This document shows positions 56,394 through 64,000 of a stretch of 64,000 nt of DNA, one piece after another (within the stretch, counting starts at the first letter, position 1; every line of letters starts with the position of its first letter). The notes under the pieces were generated by a model that saw only the letters and a list, made by a program, of their open reading frames with translations, searched no databases and had not been told where the DNA came from. The position numbers and the translations under genes are program-made. This DNA is from Verrucomicrobia bacterium IMCC26134 (GTDB taxonomy: Bacteria > Verrucomicrobiota > Verrucomicrobiia > Opitutales > Opitutaceae), in the NCBI GenBank assembly GCA_000972765.1, contig CP011265.1, positions 2,911,001-2,975,000 of the forward strand, given 5' to 3'.

Positions 56394-57653
56394 TTACACC
56401 ACCAGCGGCTTTAACAACGCGAACTTTCCGCTTGATGCCGGAGCGATCAATCGCCTGCGGAAGGCGCTCACACGGGCCCCGTCGCCCAACATCGAGGCCA
56501 ATGCGGCCTCCAGTCCGCCGGGAGCAGATACATCTGCGACATAATGAAAATCCCAGCGCTGAGGGCCGGTTTGCACGAGGCTGTAATGCCAGCAGGCGAA
56601 ATCCGCAGGCAATGCGGCGTCTACCTCGGTCGGCGACACCACCGACCCATCGGCACGGAAATGCAGACCGCCTTCACGGCCCAGAACGCGAAATCCGGTG
56701 GGCAGACGGCGCACCACATCTCCGGCGTGGTAACGGAGCAAGGGCATCGCCTGGCGGTCACGAGTGGTCACGTAGAGCTGGAAGACATCCGGTAGGCCGC
56801 GAAACGGAGCGAGTTCCACGAAGACATTTTCATCAATCACGCGAGAATCGTCCTCGAACGCCTCGCCCACAAAAATGTATCCGGCCTCAGTCGAGCCATA
56901 GAGATCCACCTGAGCAGCCGGAAAGGCCTCTGCGATGCGGCGGCTATGCTGCAAACTGGCCTTGCCATAGGTGAGGATAACCACGCGCACGCTCGGCACC
57001 TTGATGCCGCGCCGTAAAGCGGCACGCGCGAGCAAAGAGAGATAGATCGGCTCGCCCTCGATGATCTCCGGCTTTACCGCCTGCAACTCGCCCAGGATGC
57101 GGTCCCACTCGGCCTCGGGAAACACGAACGGATCACTGGTTAAATTGAGATAAACGACCCCGTCAAAATAGCGGTGCGGAAACGGGTGGTCCTCGTAAGG
57201 GCAAAGATTCGAAGAGCACCCGACCGGAGCGAGCACGCACTTGCGGTGCGCACGGTCGGCGTAAGGAGCGAGCAAGGGGTGGGCACGATAAGCACGCACC
57301 GTCTGCGCATTCCACCAGCCCTGCTCCATGATCACGGTCATGGGGCCCGCGGTCGTGCCGGAGGTGGATTCGTATTCGTAGCGATTTTCCTGCAGGCCGC
57401 GCTCGATCACACGATAGTCGTCAAAAAAGGCCTCGTGCCCGTGCGTAACGATGTCCCTCTTCGTCAGCGCGGGGATGTCCCGGTAGCAGCCCCAGTGCAA
57501 CGCCTCGGAATGAAGAGGAAAGCGTTTCGAATACAGCGGACTGCGCTCGTATATGCGCCTGATCTCGCCCTCCAGGCTCGCCGGCAGGCGGCCTGCCGCA
57601 CTGGTGATGAGTTCGGGGTCATTGGCAAAAAGCGGGGATGCGGATGCAAACAT
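56394..57653 (-). CDS. PaaK/LuxE-like adenylate-forming ligase
   Basis: A 419-residue member of the acyl-adenylate/CoA ligase superfamily. The P-loop-like ESTSGTTAGPMTVIM (about 94-108), the A5-type DLYGSTEAGYIF and the DVVRRLPTGF motif are present. The large C-terminal lid of acetyl-CoA synthetase types is short, as in PaaK, CapK and LuxE. The substrate is unknown: no carrier protein, polyketide or capsule gene is nearby. It is on the same strand as sdhCAB but 181 bases upstream. Confidence 0.75.
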   Translation of the reverse strand: MFASASPLFANDPELITSAAGRLPASLEGEIRRIYERSPLYSKRFPLHSEALHWGCYRDIPALTKRDIVTHGHEAFFDDYRVIERGLQENRYEYESTSGTTAGPMTVIMEQGWWNAQTVRAYRAHPLLAPYADRAHRKCVLAPVGCSSNLCPYEDHPFPHRYFDGVVYLNLTSDPFVFPEAEWDRILGELQAVKPEIIEGEPIYLSLLARAALRRGIKVPSVRVVILTYGKASLQHSRRIAEAFPAAQVDLYGSTEAGYIFVGEAFEDDSRVIDENVFVELAPFRGLPDVFQLYVTTRDRQAMPLLRYHAGDVVRRLPTGFRVLGREGGLHFRADGSVVSPTEVDAALPADFACWHYSLVQTGPQRWDFHYVADVSAPGGLEAALASMLGDGARVSAFRRRLIAPASSGKFALLKPLVV

Positions 57654-57730
57654 GGAATCGTATGAACATCAGCTAAGGCCGGCGCCCGACCAAGTCAAAC
57701 GAGGCGGGCACGTGCAAGCTTTGTATCAAT

Positions 57731-58327
57731 TCAATCATTACACACGCGCCGCCCCGTCCGCCAGCACGGCTCGAAGAAAAACAGCGCGTCGAGCACCAGA
57801 CTGTGTGTGATGCCGCCGGCTCTGGCGCGGGCATAGACTTCCGCCACTGGCAAGGCCGCCACTTCGATCTCCTCGTCGGCATCCCAGGCCAGGGGCTCGG
57901 TGAGCCGGCATTCCTCGACAAGAACGATGTGGCAGCGATTGGCCATGAATGCGGGATTTGGATGCACACTGGCAAGCAACCGCGCCCGTGAACCGGTATA
58001 ACCCGTCTCCTCTGCCAGTTCGCGCACACCGGCCAAGACCGGATCCTCGCCGGACTCGATGACGCCGCCAGGGATCTCCCACGAGGTGGCGTTGATACCA
58101 TACCGGAACTGGTTCACGAGCACGAGGCGGTCATCACAGGTATGCGCGAGCACGTTCACCCAATCAGGTGCGGCAACGACAACAAAATCCTTCGTCGTTC
58201 CGCGACCCGGGTGATGAAAAGGCACTGTCTGCAAGGAGAGAATCCGCGTCTGCGCGATCATGGCGGGCTCGCCACGCGCCCAGGACGTAGGGGCGGAATC
58301 TGGATTAGATTTGGAATCGGGAGGCAT
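57731..58327 (-). CDS. NUDIX hydrolase, ADP-ribose pyrophosphatase-like
   Basis: A 198-residue enzyme that probably splits ADP-ribose or a similar nucleotide sugar. The NUDIX box GVIESGEDPVLAGVRELAEETGY fits GX5EX7REUXEEXGU (Gly to Glu in separate parts), and EIPGG just before it with VHPNPAFMANR supports the NudF-like group. The start at 58327 is favoured over 58333 because the frame then begins right after the terminator of the upstream gene. It lies in a minus-strand row with the ligase gene. Confidence 0.85.
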   Translation of the reverse strand: MPPDSKSNPDSAPTSWARGEPAMIAQTRILSLQTVPFHHPGRGTTKDFVVVAAPDWVNVLAHTCDDRLVLVNQFRYGINATSWEIPGGVIESGEDPVLAGVRELAEETGYTGSRARLLASVHPNPAFMANRCHIVLVEECRLTEPLAWDADEEIEVAALPVAEVYARARAGGITHSLVLDALFFFEPCWRTGRRVCND

Positions 58328-58331
58328 GGGC

Positions 58332-58364
58332 AAAAAAAACCTCCCGTCGAAATTCGACGGGAGG
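58332..58364 (-). terminator. Rho-independent terminator after the LysM gene
   Basis: A perfect 12-bp inverted repeat (58340-58351 with 58353-58364, one-base centre) is followed on the minus strand by eight Ts (complement of 58332-58339). It ends the LysM gene and directly precedes the NUDIX start. Confidence 0.9.
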
Positions 58365-58395
58365 TAAGATTAAAAACTAGACTGAAACGACAAAC

Positions 58396-58905
58396 TCACT
58401 TTTTGGGGAGCTTGACCTTTTGGCCGACCTTGAGGGCGGTCCAATTCACTCCGGGGTTGACCGCGATAAGGTCAGGAAGCGACACGCCTTTGGCGCGAGC
58501 GATCTTGGCACCCGTATCACCACCGGCGATGACATACTCATCAGGACCAGCGACGGCAGGCCCGGCCTTGGCATCCTTGGAGACCTTGGGCTTGGCGGCA
58601 GACTCCTGGATTTTCACGATCTCACCGTTGATGCGGGTGATCTCGCCAGCGACCTGGCCGAAGGCATCCTGCGTGGAGCGTTGGAGTCCAGCGATCTGGG
58701 TCTTGGCACCTTCAGCCGCAGCGGAAGCCGTGGATTCGATGGCGGCCACTTTAGTGACTTGCTCCTCTTGGAACGCCTGATTGGCAGCCTTCACCTTGGA
58801 CACTTGGACCAAGCCGATGATGGCAAGAATAAGGGCAATCAAGCCCGCAATAAGGCCTGCGAAGGGCAGGTAGCTGGTGTTGTTTTCGCGTGAGATCGTG
58901 TCCAT
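58396..58905 (-). CDS. Membrane-anchored LysM protein
   Basis: A 169-residue protein. A membrane helix lies at about 14-36 (LPFAGLIAGLIALILAIIGL), a coiled-coil stretch follows (about 38-100), and the C-terminus carries one LysM domain (about 122-167, YVIAGGDTGAKIARAKGVSL to ALKVGQKVKLP). It is expected to bind peptidoglycan from the inner membrane. It stands alone between a terminator and tRNA-Pro. Confidence 0.87.
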   Translation of the reverse strand: MDTISRENNTSYLPFAGLIAGLIALILAIIGLVQVSKVKAANQAFQEEQVTKVAAIESTASAAAEGAKTQIAGLQRSTQDAFGQVAGEITRINGEIVKIQESAAKPKVSKDAKAGPAVAGPDEYVIAGGDTGAKIARAKGVSLPDLIAVNPGVNWTALKVGQKVKLPKK

Positions 58906-59002
58906 GAAGTGAAAGTTACAGTCACATGGCTACGGAGCAGATAATGGGGATTCAAGCAGAGACTGTTTACTCCGCATAAAAAACCATTGATCCATCAGCA
59001 AG

Positions 59003-59079
59003 TGGTCGGGGCGATAGGATTCGAACCTACGACCTCCTGGTCCCAAACCAGGCGCTCTACCAGGCTAAGCTACACCCCG
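59003..59079 (-). tRNA. tRNA-Pro (anticodon TGG)
   Basis: The minus strand folds as a 77-nt cloverleaf: acceptor CGGGGTG paired with CGCCCCG, a D-arm with TAGCTTAGCCTGGTAGAGC, the anticodon loop TTTGGGA with anticodon TGG, and the T-arm GGTTCGAATCC. Discriminator A and an encoded CCA (complement of 59003-59005) end it. Confidence 0.95.
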
Positions 59080-59096
59080 CACTCACTTGCAGGGGC

Positions 59097-59127
59097 GTAA
59101 CAGGGAGGCGTCATTCGACCAAGTCAA
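59097..59127 (-). promoter_or_regulatory. Probable promoter of tRNA-Pro
   Basis: On the minus strand, TTGACT (complement of 59122-59127) and TGTTAC (complement of 59097-59102) are 19 bases apart, 17 bases before the tRNA. The layout resembles that before tRNA-Asn; the long spacer is a weak point. Confidence 0.4.
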
Positions 59128-59177
59128 TGATTGCGTTCATCAACTTTGATAAACTTTTCAAAAAGCACCGGATATTA

Positions 59178-59194
59178 ACGCAATTAAATTGCGT
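59178..59194. repeat. Perfect AT-rich palindrome
   Basis: ACGCAATTAAATTGCGT is a perfect 8-bp inverted repeat around one base, in the gap between the TPR-like gene's terminator and tRNA-Pro. It is too short and too AT-rich for a standard terminator and could be a protein-binding site. Confidence 0.4.
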
Positions 59195-59210
59195 GCATTA
59201 AAACCTCTAT

Positions 59211-59246
59211 AAAAAACGAAACCCGCCGTTTGGGGCCACGGCGGGC
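59211..59246 (-). terminator. Rho-independent terminator after the TPR-like gene
   Basis: A GC-rich stem (CCCGCCGT at 59222-59229 with ACGGCGGG at 59238-59245) is followed on the minus strand by TTTCGTTTTTT. It ends the gene that stops at 59297. Confidence 0.8.
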
Positions 59247-59296
59247 TCGTCGAGTGTCTCCCAGAACCAAGGGAGAAAGGAGGAAAGGGTGTTGGT

Positions 59297-59998
59297 TTAC
59301 TTTGCAGGATCCGTCGTGGGCGCAGCGTTAGCGGCAGGTAAAGGGAGCGTATCACGCAGCTGAGCCGCGCGCTGCCCCCAAAACCCAGTGGCTTCATTAC
59401 TGATGACCAGATCGGTCCAACGTGTGGCCTCAGCTGTTTGCCCGGCGTCACGCGATAGCTCGGCAAGGTGAAAGGCGGACTCGGCGCGAAGAGCGCGAGG
59501 CAGCTTGGTGTCGTTCGCGATTGCCTGCAAAGCGGAGGATGCGGTCGCATCCTTGGCCTGAAGCAGTGACATCGCCGAACCGAGGCGGGCACGCGAAGCG
59601 AGCGGGTCAGCAGCGAGGAGTTTCACGGCCGCAGTGTAATCCGTATGCGCCGCGGAATAATCGCCAGCGGCATAGGACTCGTCGGCCAAGCGCAGATGCG
59701 CCAGACCTGAGAGCGGAAGCGTGGGATAAGTCGCAGTGAAGGCTTGCAGCTGGGCGGTGCCGGTGGCGGCGGCATACTCGGCAATGATGGCCTTATTGCG
59801 CTGGGCCGCGAAATAATCAAAGGCCCCCTTGCCAACGATGGCCAAAATCAAGACCGCCAGAACGGTCAAAACCGCGCGGGAATTCTTTTCCCAGAATATC
59901 GCGAGTCTATCTTCAAAACTGAGCGCGAGATAGTTGTCGTCAATTTTGATCAAATTGCGGTCGTCGCCAGCGGGAGTAGTGGGAGCAGTTTCAGCCAT
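59297..59998 (-). CDS. TPR-like membrane protein (YfgM-like)
   Basis: A 233-residue protein with a cytoplasmic N-terminus, one membrane helix (about 42-61, AVLTVLAVLILAIVGKGAF), then helical TPR-type repeats (LSGLAHLRLADESYAAGDYS, ADPLASRARLGSAMSLLQA, RAESAFHLAELSRDAGQ). The arrangement is that of the YfgM/TPR_21 group, which helps periplasmic protein folding at the translocon. Confidence in the exact family is moderate. A terminator follows. Confidence 0.75.
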   Translation of the reverse strand: MAETAPTTPAGDDRNLIKIDDNYLALSFEDRLAIFWEKNSRAVLTVLAVLILAIVGKGAFDYFAAQRNKAIIAEYAAATGTAQLQAFTATYPTLPLSGLAHLRLADESYAAGDYSAAHTDYTAAVKLLAADPLASRARLGSAMSLLQAKDATASSALQAIANDTKLPRALRAESAFHLAELSRDAGQTAEATRWTDLVISNEATGFWGQRAAQLRDTLPLPAANAAPTTDPAK

Positions 59999-60066
59999 GC
60001 GTTTATAAGTGAGGGACGCTTAGGAAAACACCCGCACCTCACTCCGTAAAGCCGCGAATTTTATTT

Positions 60067-60097
60067 TCTTAACTACCTCGAGATGAATTAGTTAAGA
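60067..60097. promoter_or_regulatory. Inverted repeat upstream of the TPR-like gene
   Basis: TCTTAACTA and TAGTTAAGA form a perfect 9-bp inverted repeat with a 13-base spacer, 69-99 bases upstream of the TPR-like start and after the purU stop. It may be an operator or a weak terminator of purU; the following minus-strand sequence is A-rich, not T-rich. Confidence 0.4.
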
Positions 60098-60130
60098 TGT
60101 ATTCACGACGTTTAAACGCACAAACCCTTG

Positions 60131-60979
60131 TTAATCAAATACAACCGTCCTCTTTCCATAGACAAGCACTCGATTTTCGAGGTGAACCCTCACCGCCTGA
60201 GCCAGGACCGTGCGCTCCAAATCCCGCCCCATACGGATCAAATCCGGCACATCGTGACGATGAGTAACCCGAGATACATCCTGCTGGATGATGGGGCCGT
60301 CATCCAGCACGGCGGTCGCGTAATGCGCGGTGGCTCCGATCAGTTTCACCCCGCGCTCGTAAGCTTGATGATAGGGCTTGCCGCCCGCGAATGCGGGTAA
60401 AAACGAATGATGGATATTTATAACCGGCTTCGCCCAGCGACTCAAAAACTCGGCGGACAACACCTGCATATAGCGGGCAAGCACGACGAGGTCTACGCCG
60501 AGCTTGGCAAGCAACTCGAGCTGGCTCGACTCAACCTCCGACTTTGTGGCGGCCGTCACCGGCAGATGATAGTAGGGCAGACCGTATCCACGGGCCGAAG
60601 CCTCCAGATCCGGATGGTTGGAAACCACCGCCACGATGTCGCACGCAAAGTCGCCGGTCTTCCACCTCAATACGAGATCGTGGAAACAGTGATCGAACTT
60701 GGAGACGAACAGCGCCACGCGGGCCCGCCGACCGCTTGGCGCGAACGTGATGTGCATGCCAAGCTCGGCCGCAAAAGCCGAGAAAGCCGCCGCCTCACCG
60801 GCGGCATCGGCGCCAGCTGGGACCCATTCCACCCGCTGGAAAAAAACGCCGCTCTCCATATCGCGATGTTGATCAGCGTGAAGAATGTTGCCGCCTCGGG
60901 CGAATATCCATCCCGCGACGCGGGCGACGAGGCCGGGTTGATCGGGGCCGTGGAGCAGGGCTACGTGGGCGGATTGCAT
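60131..60979 (-). CDS. purU: Formyltetrahydrofolate deformylase
   Basis: A 282-residue enzyme that releases formate from 10-formyl-THF and so balances one-carbon units. An N-terminal ACT domain (about 1-80, GPDQPGLVARVAGWIFARGGNIL) is followed by the formyltransferase-like domain with NIHHSFLPAFAGGKPYHQAYERG split motif and GATAHYATAVLDDGPII, containing the catalytic Asn, His and Asp. The start at 60979 matches the family N-terminus. It stands alone. Confidence 0.93.
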   Translation of the reverse strand: MQSAHVALLHGPDQPGLVARVAGWIFARGGNILHADQHRDMESGVFFQRVEWVPAGADAAGEAAAFSAFAAELGMHITFAPSGRRARVALFVSKFDHCFHDLVLRWKTGDFACDIVAVVSNHPDLEASARGYGLPYYHLPVTAATKSEVESSQLELLAKLGVDLVVLARYMQVLSAEFLSRWAKPVINIHHSFLPAFAGGKPYHQAYERGVKLIGATAHYATAVLDDGPIIQQDVSRVTHRHDVPDLIRMGRDLERTVLAQAVRVHLENRVLVYGKRTVVFD

Positions 60980-61426
60980 GGTGTGAAAACAGTCTGACGT
61001 GCGACAATCCCGTAGCAGGGCGCAAGCTTCTTGTCACAGCCACCTCTGGTCAGCCGCCATCAATTGGATGGCAATTGCAAGTCGCATGGCGACCGCCCAC
61101 CCGCAAATGTGCGGACCGATGAAACCGACCCGCATATCCCCACCCTGATCAGCCGGCACGCTGCGACAAGCGCACCGAGCAGAAGGTAGAATGCGAGTTT
61201 TAGGGGGGCAGCGACACGGGGTATATCGACCGATCCCAAAACCTAGTCTTTGCGCCAGCCTATTAACAAGTCGAAGCCGATAAAATTAAAAACCATGAGG
61301 CTTATTGGAGCACTAACTGGGGAAAGAGAGGCGCGCCACCATGTGCCTAACCTCTAAAATCGCGAGTGCGAGATCCCCGTCTATACCGCGCAGGGCAAGA
61401 CGAGGCCGCACCTTTGACTATGCGAT
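60980..61426. other. Gene-free gap between purU and carB
   Basis: A 447-base stretch with no frame I can support on either strand and no clear RNA gene. It has lower codon-like structure than its neighbours, and contains a short palindrome (CCATCAATTGGATGG near 61056-61070). It must hold the purU promoter. A decayed gene is possible. Confidence 0.5.

Positions 61427-64000
<2,574 letters not shown>

Overview
The window looks like a chromosomal segment of a verrucomicrobial bacterium, most likely in or near the Opitutaceae. This is inferred from gene content and not from a database search. The DNA is GC-rich and few genes have a clear Shine-Dalgarno sequence. There are clear outer-membrane genes (bamA, skp, lpxD). 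The respiratory complex is sdhCAB with one fused cytochrome b anchor. Several secreted polysaccharide-degrading enzymes are present, one with the Ig-like repeats and calcium-binding tail common in this phylum. Basic ribosomal and assembly proteins carry Ala/Pro/Lys-rich tails. No insertion sequence, phage gene, CRISPR array or rRNA was seen.

Layout. Positions 1-3.0 kb hold a partial unknown gene, two secreted GH43 glycosidases in an overlapping pair, and tRNA-Asn. From 3.2 to 11.9 kb, on the plus strand, lies a housekeeping block: rplY (L25), pth, rpsF, ssb, rplI, dnaB, bamA, skp, lpxD. mnmA follows at 12.2 kb. From 13.3 to 17.7 kb a minus-strand MoxR-DUF58-transglutaminase operon lies next to an NAD(P)-dependent dehydrogenase. 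From 18.9 to 29.9 kb there are a lipoprotein, trxB, a Fur-family regulator with paired operator-like palindromes, sufC-sufB-sufD, a 1270-residue pectate-lyase-like protein on the opposite strand, and sufT. From 29.9 to 36.5 kb two orphan hybrid histidine kinases flank a scramblase/LURP-one-like protein. From 36.6 to 41.8 kb come hemH, a membrane Ser/Thr kinase with a sensor-like C-terminus, a rhomboid protease and an inositol-phosphatase-fold protein. From 41.9 to 44.5 kb is a ParA-type ATPase with two unrecognised partners, one a long coiled coil. From 44.6 to 52.5 kb are an acetate-type symporter with its DUF485 partner, a DUF3592 protein and a small P-loop protein, gpsA, lysA and two small unknown genes. 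From 52.6 to 64 kb are sdhB-sdhA-sdhC, an adenylate-forming ligase, a NUDIX hydrolase, a LysM membrane protein, tRNA-Pro, a TPR-like membrane protein, purU and the C-terminal 858 residues of carB, which runs off the right edge.

How the parts fit. Most of the window is core metabolism and envelope biogenesis. The items that could be new biology are the ParA/unknown/coiled-coil cluster with a palindrome just before its first start codon, and the Fur-like regulator of the suf operon that has lost the usual zinc-site cysteines. Less certain candidates are the DUF3592/P-loop pair and the kinase fused to an extracytoplasmic jelly-roll-like domain.
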